From Daphnia carinata (taxonomy: Eukaryota; Arthropoda; Branchiopoda; Diplostraca; Daphniidae): a DNA stretch of 64,000 nucleotides. Positions 24,101 to 36,830 of this stretch are shown piece after piece. The translations under genes and the position numbers were made by a program. A model generated the notes under the pieces. That model had not been told where the DNA came from, searched no databases, and saw nothing but the letters and a program-made list of their open reading frames with translations. The stretch's first letter is position 1. Each line of letters opens with the position of its first letter. Where the stretch lies: the NCBI RefSeq assembly GCF_022539665.2, contig NC_081340.1, positions 2,852,001-2,916,000 on the forward strand, in the 5' to 3' direction.

Positions 24101-27100
24101 AGCCATCTGCATAGCCAGTTGGTTAGTTGGGTGCATTAAAACGAGTTATAAGACTAATGATAATGCATTAGTTTGCTTGTTTGTTTCGTATGTGCCACCT
24201 TTTTGGAGACAGCAACAGCTCGTGATCGATGGATTTGATGACCATAAAATGAAAGAAAAATTAAAAAAAAAAAAACAAAAAAAAAAAAACAAGGGTGGAG
24301 ATAGACAGAAGAGATCAGCAGATCATCGTTGTCATCATCATTATATTGGGTATCGGTCATTATAGCCATCGCCACCATGAAAAGGGAAAAGGGTTAATGG
24401 CGAAAAAAAAAAAAATAAATAAAACATTCGAATCTTAGTCGACTCGGCTTCTTTTGACGTTTCGAACGATGATCAGGAGTTGCTTGTTTCACCTTCCTTA
24501 GCAGTGGGATGGTATTTGCTCATTAACAGGGACTTAACCAGTGGGAGATCTGAAATGTTTCCCTAACCGACTTGACTACCACCTTAGAGAAGGAGAGAGA
24601 ATGTATATGCACAGCCTCTGTATTTGGCCGTAGACAATATCCTTTTCTTGGCCGTATGGGTGGTGGAGGAGGAATTCTATTTTTGCGCTTCTCTTCAGCC
24701 TAAAAATGAATGGATGGGCGGAGTCGGTGTTCCTCAAAAAAAAAAAAAAAAAAGTGGTTGCAAATTTAAAAGGAATAATAAAAAAAAAATGTACATACGA
24801 CAAGCAAGAGACAAGCAGCGGCATTTTAACCTCTTAATGGAGTTTGACGTGGATCAAATCAGTCGCGAGTTTTCATCCGCCATCTTTTTTTCTGTAGGAT
24901 TCCCTTTTTTTTTTTTGTTGATGGGAACACACACACACACAGAGAAAAGGGCCACCATACACGGACTTTAACGGAGGTGATCGAATCCCCCAACAAATAG
25001 CGCGCTCTTCCAATACGCGCATCGAAGATCAGTGTCAAGCGTCAAACAATTGTTTTCCAAAGCATGAAAATGTCAGTTTTCCGGCTTAAATCAAGGAACG
25101 CATTCTCACACATCTTACAAGAGGATTTGAAAAAAAAAAATTAAGTAAAACTCAGAAAAAAAAATTATAATAAGTATGCCGACATTCTTGACTGTCTTCA
25201 GAAATCGCTCCATTAATCCCAATAATTCAATTGGAAGCGGATGCGCCATGACCGATTTGTACAAGATTTTGTATTTTTTTTTTTTTTTACAGCATTTGTA
25301 CACAGGACCTAGGGCACTCCCCCCCAAAAAAAAACAAGAGAAGAAAAAAAAAAAGAAGGAAGTAAATCATTTTTAATTTAAAACGATACACAGCCATTGC
25401 TTTCGGCAGTTTTCAGATCTCCATCATCGAAGAGCTACGTAACAAGAAACGGGTTGTGTCTTTTCTTTTCACGCCTTCATTTTTTTTTTTTTTTTAACAT
25501 TGAAAGGATAGACTTACTAGGCTCATCCGTCCAACGCCAGGAGTTCTTTGAAAATTCGCTTTATGTCGTATAACGACCTGACAAGATCGTGTGGCGTAAA
25601 CGAGCCAGTAGTCCAAAAGCAGCAAGCTGGGGAGCCTACAAGAAAAGGGTCACCTCTGACCCCTTTTTTTTTTTCTTCTTTCCTTTCTCCTTTTTTATGA
25701 AAAAAAAAAAAAGAATAGATGCGTATACACAATAAGGAAACCCTTTTTGAAAAAAAAAAAAAAAAAAACACATTTGGCTAAGATATATTTACAGTATGAT
25801 CATTTTTTATAGTCGTTAGTTTCTATGGCTTTAAAATCCGAACCCCTTTTTGATTGATTACCGTGCGCGCGTATTCAACGGATAAAAGTTGTGATAGTTC
25901 TCTTCTTCTCACTACAGTGGTAATTCAACAAATCTTGATGACCTGTGTGTTTGACACCTGGTTTTTTTTTTTTTCCCATGGTCCCTATATCTCTGCGTGT
26001 CTCCCCCTTTTTAGGTTTTCAATCGGCCAAACCCTTATGAATCGATAGTTGCATTTTTTTTTTTTTTTCAAAGAAAAAAGAGAAGAAGGAGAAAAAATAA
26101 AACGACAGATTGAACGCTGAACTTTTTACAGCTGCTTTCTTCATAAGGTCATGTGGCTTTAGTGTGTCCGACAGATGGCCGTAGACTTGACGTTTTTTTG
26201 GGAAATAAAAAAACATCTCGTTCACATAGAGAGAGGTCAGCTGAAAATCGTTTTAAAAGAAAAATACGAAATTTAAACGTACAGACTAAAATCTATGAAA
26301 CTGTGGGAAGAAATAAAAATAAAATAAACAATAATATTTCATTGAGAAAAAACAAAAATTGGAAAAGAGAATAGGGGCGTGGTATGGGAATGGGAATTAG
26401 CCCGGTAAATCGGGCCATTAACACCTGCTGTCTAATCGATTGATACGTAATTGATGTAACCGAGTTTCCCTTCAAACTACGAGGAATTCGTCTGCCAAGT
26501 AAGCGGCCCAAAAAAAAGGTGGGACTGGGTAAAAAGACAAAGTCAAACGGCCATGAGGACATTTTTTTTTTTTTTTTTTTTTTACCTATATAGCACCTTA
26601 CGACTCAGCGTGGGAAAATCAAAAATGGTTCCATACGGTAGGCGCATTAATCGGATCAACAACAAAAAAAAAAAAAAAAGAAAAAGAAACACAAAACTCG
26701 GTATGCAAAGCATTCAAGGAAAAAAAAAAAGCTAGAACTACATTTTTTGCTTCATCAAACAAAAACAGGAGAGACACACATGTGGTGTAATTGATTTTTT
26801 GGAAACTGCCGTCCGATTCCCTCTCTCTCTCTCTCTCCCACGCCGTTTCACGTGCACTTGCTAATTAGAATTTCCGACGTCGTTTGTTGGTTGCGAATGA
26901 AAGCAATTGTTTAACTGCTCGCATACATACAACGCTTGTGCGTTGTTTGGAATTTATTTTTTGCTGTAAGAGAAAGTTTTGTTATGGTAATTAAGATACG
27001 GTAGCAGAAAAAAGGACGGAAATGAGTGAGTATCCTGCTTGGCGATCGATTCGTTCTCCCAGCCAGTCAGTTTGTTATTGAGATAGCACAAAAAAATTTA

Positions 27101-30100
27101 CAAAAAAAACAAAAAACAACTGATAACCCACTGTTTTTCCCAATCCTGTCATCACACCTGCTCAACCCATCTATCTTTCTCTAGCCTTCATAAAAAATAA
27201 AATAGATAACAACAACAACTGTGCAGCTTACATATTGTAACAAGCTTTTGGCGAATATCACATTGACGACTGAACAGTTATACGACCTTGATTTCTCTTG
27301 CCAAACGAGTTCGTGGGGCAGTACTGTGATACGGATCGGATGCGCGTTATCATCAAAGCACAGCACAAAAAAAAAAAAATACGATTGCAAAGCAGATGTC
27401 ATACCTCCGCTGTGAACACGGACAAAAAAAAAAAAGAAAAAAACTAGGAAAAAAAAGAAAAGCAACGCGTGTACAATCGACACAGCTTTCACTGCTGAAT
27501 GGTGATGAAGTAAACACCCTTGCTCTTTCAGGTTTTTTTTTGTTTTTTTTTTCTACTGCCGGCTGCCAAAAAACAGCGTGCAGACCCTACTCTTTTTTTT
27601 TTTGTGGGGGGGGGGGACCCCTCTGTTCCGCCGTGTATTTACACTACCGGTATTCTAATGTTTGTACACGTTTGTTTATGGGGAGGAAAAGTGAAAGGGG
27701 GATACCTAGCGAAAAAATAATAAAACGTTAAAAAATAGCAACATTTTTAGTCAAATTTAAGCCAATTAAATAGACGAACCAAGAACGCAAAATGTTGTCT
27801 TTTAAATAACTAAAATTTCATGCAAATAATAAATGGAGAACGAAAAGTTTTCTAACTGAATTTTTTGGAAATTTCATTTCAGATTTTCTACCGTGAGAAA
27901 ACTGTGAAAGGTAAATTTCGCCTGCGTTAAGATATATGATCGTTACTTGTACTTGAAATTTTCTTTTTTTTTTTTTCGTAGAATAAGAAGCCTGAGTATC
28001 GTACTAAAGCGGCTCGTTTGTAGGGTTGACCCTTTTCATTCAACAGTGAATTGAAAATAGAAATGATAAAAAAACATGAATGAGCTGGACACCATACCGA
28101 TACATTCTTCTTTTCTTTTTTCCCTTTTTCTTTTTTGAAGATTCTTTTTTTAGGGAACTTCTTCATGGTGACAGGCTATTGAGAGAGGGACCCATTCGGA
28201 AAGGGTTCTTTTGTGATTTAGAGCTAGGGTTAGAGCCTCACGCCTCCGTGGGAAAAAAAAAAGAAACTTGCCACTACATCGAATCACTCTTACAAAACTC
28301 CAAATATGTCCGAAATAATGTAGGAAATCAAAGTTTTTGATTAGTTCCAAGCTGGTAGGTCCTCAATAGCCTCTATGGGCCTGCTGGATCCTGTCCTGAA
28401 AAAATATATATGTTATTAAAAAAAAAACAAAAAAAACAAGGAAGGAAGTTGAAAGGAGGCAGGTGCACGCCAGTTGCAAGGAAAGGAAAAGAAAAAAAAC
28501 AAAAAAAAAAACAGGCCATATTATCTTGGGCACGCGTCGCTAGTCAAGACGCACATCGTTTCGGCCGAGCGAACTCCTACACCGGGCAAACGCCATATAG
28601 CGGTCGAGTCCATCTTCAAGCTGCCTTTTCTCTCTCTCTCTCTCTCTCTCCTTCCTCTCCATTATTATCTTCTAATACACGGAGACATGTGTGCACGTTT
28701 GTCTGTTTCTTTGACCGCAAGGTCACGTGACACGACGCTATCGCTTGGCGATGGCAGCAAAACATTTACGGCCATTCAAAGTCATTAAGCAGTTTACCAA
28801 CTGCTTCCACCTTTTGTTTTTTTTTCTTTCTTTCGCCTTACCTTCGGATGGATCTCGAACATGTTCACCAATGGTTGGGTGTTAATTCTTAACATTTCTC
28901 CAGGTGCAAAGTAATTTTTTATATCTCTCCCGTTCGGACGCACAAACTGAGGTAGTAAGATGAATACTCCAGCGTGTTACTTGTTCCAGTTGAAGCCGGC
29001 TGATTAAAAAAAAAAAAATCCAATATCTTTTCGAACAAAACGCATAATTGGTTGATTGTGTGCATACATGACCGGCATAATGACATCCTGTCGGTGGCGT
29101 CGTTTAGCTGCCCCAAGATATGCAAATGGTTATGCCATTAGCTAGGTTTTTATCCTGCAAGGAAGAAGGAAAAGGTAAACAAGAAAGTTGGGAGGGATCC
29201 GTGTTGACGTGCCATAACGTCAGACTTTAACGGGGAAAGAAAATAAACGTTACGTTAAATGTTAACTATTTTTTTTAATTCTTTCGAAGATAATTTCTTA
29301 TACATGGAACACCATTTAGCAGCAAAAAAGGTTCAGTTGCAAAAGAAGTGAGTTTCGCTTGGTGGCCATTGTCAGAATCAAACGTAAACATCAGGTAAAA
29401 GATTTAACTCTAACATTTCTATTTCTAAAAGAGAAACGCATGTAATCAAGATGTCTTGTTGTCAGGAATTCGCTTCTGAAACATCGTTAATCGAAGGTAT
29501 GATGACGAACGAAATGCCCCTCCTCTGGCTTCTGATGGGAAACAAACTATTCGAAGCATGCCGAGGCATGCCGGCTTATGACCACGTTCAAGTGGCTTCT
29601 CGAGAGATTCAAAAGAGTGGAAAGGATCGCGGATCAAGCATTTTCACATACAAGAGAAGCTTGAATGGTTGCAAGGTATTCCGTCTCTCTTGACCAATTT
29701 GTTCCATCCGAGAGTGCGCTCATGGAACAGGCCAAAACGCTACTTGATACATCGTCTTTATTCTGTGTGTATATACGTATGTCGAAGGGGCTGAACAGAC
29801 GGAAGCTCAAAAGCTTTTTTATTTATTTATTTATTTTTTTAGATATAGGCTATTTTCTTATCCTTTGGTTGAAAGGGAGGAAAGTCTATCATCACCTTTC
29901 TCCCCCCCCCCCCCACGTCTTATTTACTAACTGAAAGAAAGATCTTTCTTACTCTTAAAGTGGCGGTAGTAGCTCGAAAAAAAAAATAGAATTTGGAGGA
30001 ACTCGGGGCTGACGAATCACAAATAGTTGACATTCCAAGATTTGTCATGTGATCACGATCTTTTGTGGTGGCCTTTAGATGCTTTGGGCACACGACGGCG

Positions 30101-33100
30101 TCATTGGTGAATGCATGAGCCCGAAACTATTTCGCCGCATGCCTTTTTCTCTGCCGCAAAAAAAAAAAAAAAAAACAAAAAAACATTCAACTTTGAGAAA
30201 AGATCCGCGTTGGAGATTTTCCGACTTGGAAATTGCTAGATCGAGCGTCGACCCGTCATGCTTAAAGAAAAGCAAAGGTATTCATTCCTTTGGTTGGGGG
30301 GGGGAGGTAGAACATTGCTAGGTAAATATTCGTGCCGTAATTAACGTACGTGTTTCGTTAAACAGAATGCGAAAGGTATGGGCAAAATATGTGCGAAACA
30401 CGATGGGTGGTATTTTTGTTTATTCGAAAACCGCCTTTTATCGGGTGCCAATCATATGCCAATTACCTTCGCAGCGTTTTTTCACGCATTTCAGAAACGA
30501 TTGACGAAGGCCAATCGTTCGTATGATGACGGCCGGACATTTCAAATGTGAATTCGAGCGCCTCTAACGTGGCCGAATGTTTCATTGATTTATTCGTGCA
30601 GAGCTGCGACAACGTTTCCGTGCATTTGTCGGTTGATCCGCTTTCCCAACACCAACGCCGACAATCAGCATAAAGCAATTGATGTTAAAAAAAAAAGGGC
30701 TGTTTATAAAATCTGAATTTAGGAAGCCTAACAGAAATTTGACGGTAATTTGACATTGAGCGTAACGGCGGCTGACTTGTGTCCCCCCCAACTGCAATAA
30801 CAAGCAAAGCGGTTTTTCGTCAGAGTGAAAGGGGTAAAAGAGATTGACGGAGGGGGAGGAAGGTGGAGGGTGTTAGGGTAGGAAGCCGTTGATTTTCGTC
30901 ATGAGTTTTGCTTTTCGTTTCATTAAATGTAAGACCTGATTCTGAATATTGATTTCTAGATCTCCTATGCATAGGGAGTTGGCAACTAGTAGACCACACG
31001 TACTTAAGTTCCGGTATTGTAGAACTCGGAACGTAATACGAGACCGGAAACATGGTTCCAGGTCATAGTTCGACCAGTTTCTTTTTTTTTTTTTTTTTTT
31101 CCGAAAGCCGTACGATCTACGAGATCGTAGCCTTCATACCGCGATAAGTCCACGTTATCAAAACTTAAAAATAAAAAAAAAATAAAAAAATATATGCTGC
31201 GTACGCAACGAAAAGCTGACGATTGGTAACCTCGCATTTCCGCTTCTGGCTGACGTAGACCCTCATATTTTTTTGGCCGGTTGAAAAGAACAGTGGCACA
31301 GGGAAGGCGCCGATACAATTGAAAGCGGGTGTCATATTTAAAAAAACAGCTGATCACAGGAGGTACCCGTGGTACTCATCTGGTCACACAGGAAATGTAG
31401 GTCCATTGACTGCTCCATTTGTGCTGGGAGACCGGCAAATTGTCTTCAAGAGGGAAAGCAACTGGCGAAGCAAAATGGCCCTGCTGCTGCTGGATGCTGA
31501 AAAGTCAAAAGTTCACGTAGGGCATGCGTTTGACTCGCATTCGCCATTATTCAAACGACCAAAAAAAAAAGGCAGCACAGCACGCGCCTAATGGTTCCGA
31601 GTCTCGAATTACTACACCACCGTCAAGGGCACCGAAGACAACGATGACAGACTTGGCAAGTTTTAAAAAAATTAAAAATTCCGGAGGCATTATCTGTAGG
31701 GTTCCCCTTTGTCATATTATTGAGCTATTGTCTTTTACGAGTGTTTGATCCACTTTCACTATTTTTTTTTTCGTCTTAAAAAAATGCACATCCGCAGGAT
31801 GAAGGTATTGTTTAGGAATCATAGAATAACAATAATGGCACGTTTCGTTCAGTTTGCTTTTATTCTGGGTTAAACCCAATACATCCTAAAGCATTTTGAT
31901 CAAATAAAATCGAAATTTAGTTGGTAGTTAATCGGGTGTTTGTTCTACGTCACATTGGTTGAATGAATTGAAATCCAAGTAAGATAGTCAATCAACGTCA
32001 TACTTTTCCAACATGTTTTTCATGGCTGATTATTCGTTTTTTTAGCTTTGAAGCTAATTAAATAAGCTAGTGTGTCAGCCTCCGGTTAGAAATTCATGGG
32101 CAACACGTGTGTACGAGTAGAGGGAGGAAGCTGTGGAGAGTGACGAAAATGACAGCCGTTTGTGGTCCAAGAAGCAACGTCAAACGTTCGACTCATTTTT
32201 TTTTTTTTTTTTTTTTGCTACGTTCATTGGGCGCGCGTCTCCTTCGACTGAAACTCAATCTACAAAAATGTTCCCCTCGGCACAGCGTCCAACTTCCGCT
32301 TACATGTGGTTACAGCTAAAGGACCCAACGTTTGGCGAAGAAGAGCAACGAGCGGGACCGACTGCCTGCAAACAGTTGAGCGTAATAAGACCAAGGCCTT
32401 CAGTTTGGCTTTAAACAACACTGTAACTCGACACCTTTTCTTCCCCACCCCCCCCCCTTCTAAATAGATGATAAACTATCCTCCAAGACAAACATTATGT
32501 AAAGATAAATCTTGTATCGGTTGCACTTGTCTTTATGTATATATAGCGGTGGGTGGACTAGATTTCTTCGTGATTTGTTTAGCAGCCTGATCTAACATTC
32601 GTTCTTGATGGAACAACTAGTGAAACCGGTTATGGCGTCTTTCTTATCGGAGGCAATTACCACCGCTATGGGCAACATTTTTTTGTTTAATGAAGGGTCA
32701 GCTTTTTTAACTTCGTCCGTGATGCTCTTTTAATAGAGCAGCAGTTATTTTAATACACTCCGTGGAATGAAGTGAACTGTAGTTTGTACGTTATTTTATT
32801 TTTTTTTTTTTTTACCTACACTATTTATAAATTTGGTGGTATCAGGTAGTTCTCGTATTGACTATCGGACGGTGTACGAGGTGGGTTTGTAGTCTTATAC
32901 ACCCTGACTTTCGGACTTGTTGTGGGGAAATGACCCAGACCAGAAAATAGTGCAGGGATAAAAGCTTCAGGGATTGTGTAACGGACGTCTAATGTTGCCT
33001 CATTTTCTCGTGTAGCAGAAAGGTAATTTCGAGGGCTTTCGATCGACCACAATCCTCGAAATCCAAACCACGCAATTGAATACCGAGAAAAGATAGTACC

Positions 33101-36100
33101 GTACTGCTCGCAAACCTGAAACAGTACAGCAAGGGATACAGCCTAATACGGTTACTGATACGACAGATTATGTTCACCGCGTACCCAACTTGAAATGAAA
33201 GCCTACAAATCAAACAAAAAATAAAATAATAAAATAGAAATAAAAAACACAAATAAAAGCTTCGAATGGCTGCCATGTCGGTGGCTACATGTGGTAAATC
33301 CTTTCTCAGCGCGCACGTGTTGTTCGCTGCAGGGAAGTTCCGAGAGTGCGCCTCGGACAACTGGACACCAAGGTCCGCTCGCCGGTGTCCAATTTCTATC
33401 ACCTCCGGAAACTACTTCCGTCGAGTCACATCGCTTCCGGCTCTATGGCTAAGCTTTGCCCTTACGACCTTTTGTTTCTTCTTCGGCGCTGTTCGGGGCC
33501 ATCTTGTTTGCCTTCACGCAGCGACCGTTCAATCGACAGCTCACAAAACGTTTTACTTCCATTTCGTTTTTTTTACGGCCGAACTGCAGCCGATCATTAA
33601 CTAATTACGAACTCTTAGCTTCAGCTGTGCTTCATTTTTTTTTTTTTGGTGATGTTTTCTTTGATATTTATTCAGCTCCCTTCGTCCCTCTTCAACATTT
33701 GCCCCCTGGAGCTGTGCCATTAGACCCCAATCAATCGTAGCCCACTGCGACCATAGAACCAAAGCTCAAATCCACCAAGACTTTTTACAGACGTACAAAT
33801 GAAAATCGAAATTCGGTGTTTTTGCTTGTATAGCGTTTTAATTCGAATTCAATGAGGTCACGACGCATTCAAATGGGTCGTAGCTGAGCATCAGGAGGCA
33901 TTCAATAGCCTGTAAAGCACACACAATAATAAAAAAAAAAAAAAAAACATTGACCCATTTCCCCTTTGGTCCGGGTTGATGTTGAGTGGGGCGGGTGAGA
34001 GATTGCGTGATTTCATCGAGACGGGCATCAGTTGCTGCCGGTTAACAAGCACTGACTACCGTGAAACGATCGGCAGATGGACTGAAGAAAACGGAGATAA
34101 TAGACATATATCAAATTGAACCCGCCTTATTTTACCACAATGCTTGGCTTGAATCAACTTTCCTGATGTTTTGATTGCCGTCTTGGGAAGGGGCGAGGGA
34201 AAATGTTAAAGCGAAGGGGATAATTTAGAGAACAACGAGGGAAGAAAAAAAAACTCGTTATTGAACTTAAAAATTCGATTAGCAGGTAAAGAGGCCATTT
34301 TTTCTCCCCTGGATGTTTTTTTTTTTCTTTTTCGAAAAAATAAAAAACGATTAAAAACAATTGAATTGCATCTTCCAGTAGAATAATGTGGGCTTTGTTA
34401 TACATTTTCGTTTGTGCGCATTGTAACTTTTCCCCATCGATCATTGTGTATTGCTTCGCCAATCGGTTCATTCTGAATTCGAAGTTGTATTTGAAAAACT
34501 AACGAAGAACACGATGGATTGTCTTGACCTTATGGTGAGGTCCGTATGTGTGCACCAACTGCTCGGTCCACACATACTCGTCATTGGATATTTCCGGTTC
34601 GTTTTGACGTTACAAAAAGATCTTCCGCAGCACAAGCCCTACCGAATGTCGAAAGGCAGTGAAGAGGATCGAAGCAGCATGGGATGTCATGGCGGATGGT
34701 GGTCCGAGAAGGAGCGCAGCCGAGCTGCAACAGCATTGCAAGGAGCAGGTGAATGCGTGCATTAATGACTTCCCCTTTCTTACATACGCACTTGCAGGTG
34801 GTTTCCAGACAAATACGAAATTCTCTCAAGAGTAACGCGATGAAAAATAACAAAACTTCTCCAGACCTCAAATGTACCTGTACACCACGCACCTTGGACA
34901 CTAACATTATGAAAGCGGAAGTTCTAGTTGGTTGGTTTATCTTAAACAGGTCCCCCCCCCTCTACCCCACGTAACTCCAATTTATAATCAAACTTTCCCT
35001 CCTGTTTTGTCTCTCTGACGTAAAACTGGGAAACTCGCTTACTTCATAGATAAACAAACAAGGCTACCATTTTCCGAAGAAGTTCAATTTCTAAGAAAAT
35101 GAGGAAATAATTGATTTGATTGAGCGAAACGTAAGCCAATAATACACATTGTTCGAATAGGGGAAGCATAACTCGTATGTTTTCCTAAAGCTGCTGCATT
35201 CTTAGAATTGTCCCTCCGCCATGCAGACAAAACTGGACAATTGTGGTCTTTTTTTTTTTCGGTTTGCTGTAAAAAAAAAAAAAAAAAACAAGAAAGAAAA
35301 TTCCCCTAGCAGTCGAAGGATAAACTGATGAACAAGAGGTTTTACTTATTCACTTTGTCTTGTATTCCTCTAGACACCGCATTGTGTCCCGGCCAAAGCT
35401 GAGCGTTGACCTGAGCTCAAGGATAGTGGCGTCGGCATCATAGGCCATCTCCAAAGAGTGAGATGTTGGGGAAGGAAGCGGACCAGAGAGCCGCCCTTCA
35501 CACAAAGGTATGTTCTTTCGCTGATATATTTTAATGATTTTTACCTGTCACTGTGTTCTACTTACTCTTGTTGGTGACTTCTTTCCAAAAACTTAGGATT
35601 GCACACAAGGGGATGGCGAATTTGAAAAATCTAGTAAAGAAAAAACAACAACAGCATAAGCTGGAAAAGACGACCTACCGCGTTGGTCCTCTTCCTCTTT
35701 CCTTTTTCTGGGCGGCTCATTATCGATATTTAACCGCCTAAGCTCTAAAAGCATGATGTGAAAAGGAAACTGATTCCCCAACGTCTTTGTCCTTACATTT
35801 TTTTTTTATTCTTTTGCTTTCATTTTAATTTTGGGGACAGGCCATTTTCGTTGCCATTAATCTTGAAGAATAGTAGAAATAAAAAATTACAGAATTAGTG
35901 CTGGATAGTCCGAGTCCATAGAAATGTTTAAAAAAAAAATAATAATAAATCAACAAAATTTTCAGCGCTTCAAATTAAATCCATTATGATATTCTGCGTT
36001 GCATTGTCGACATTCTTCGGGAAACATTGTCAGTCAGATATTATTTCGGAAATAGGTTTTCTTTTATCCCATCTCTGAAATTCCAACTGACCTGTCGCTA

Positions 36101-36419
36101 TGAAGCTGTATGGGTCTAGTCCATTTGTTCCCTGTAACTTAGATTACGTTTAGATGTCGTGCTATCTATAAGCTTTCACTCCCCTTCTTACAAGTGCTTC
36201 TAAAAATGAATTATATCATTCGAACTTGCAATACTTTTAGTTTAAGGTTGCAACTGATAACTATGAAAATGTTTAGCAGCAAAAGTGTTTAACATCTTGC
36301 AAACTAATCAACTTGAGACACGTTCTGCTTCACGCTAACAACGAACGTTCAAAATTTACGCATTGTCTAATTTTATAAGCAAATATTCCTTCAAAAATCC
36401 AACAAAAAGAAAAGGGAAA

Positions 36420-36830
36420 CTATTCAAAAATTACAGAAGAACGTATCATTTTTCGCACTCCGAAAAATAGTAACGTGATGGGATTGTATACGTTACAAGC
36501 TGTCGCCTGAATCTTTCCAGGCTCGCACGCAGGGCCATGTAGCCTGCTCATCATGGCTCTACTGTAAATGCATTTGGAAGTGTTAATGCAGTTCATGCAG
36601 TCGGTTAACAACAGAGGATTTAAGGTCTTGTCATCGCCTCTACTGCGCCAAGTCGTAAATAAACTAGCGTTACTGGATGCGACAAGAACAAACGACAGCC
36701 ACAGGCCACAGGTGGCCACGTACGTAGCGATGAGTAGTGCCAGTTGAAGTACTTGCTGGAAACCAACGACACGTCTACCAAACTGAGGTTTCTCCTTCTT
36801 TCTGCGAGCAAGATGTTGCTTACTTGTCAT
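36420..36830 (-). CDS. Hypothetical 136-residue membrane protein (doubtful)
   Basis: I do not recognise this open frame. It starts with an ATG at 36830, has a basic N terminus (RRKKEKPQFGRR), one strongly hydrophobic stretch (about residues 26-52, VLQLALLIATYVATCGLWLSF) and a Cys-containing C-terminal half (DCMNCINTSKC). It is the longest ATG-initiated frame of balanced composition in the 22 kb gap. No partner exons or regulatory context were identified, and a chance frame is quite possible. Confidence 0.2.
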   Translation of the reverse strand: MTSKQHLARRKKEKPQFGRRVVGFQQVLQLALLIATYVATCGLWLSFVLVASSNASLFTTWRSRGDDKTLNPLLLTDCMNCINTSKCIYSRAMMSRLHGPACEPGKIQATACNVYNPITLLFFGVRKMIRSSVIFE

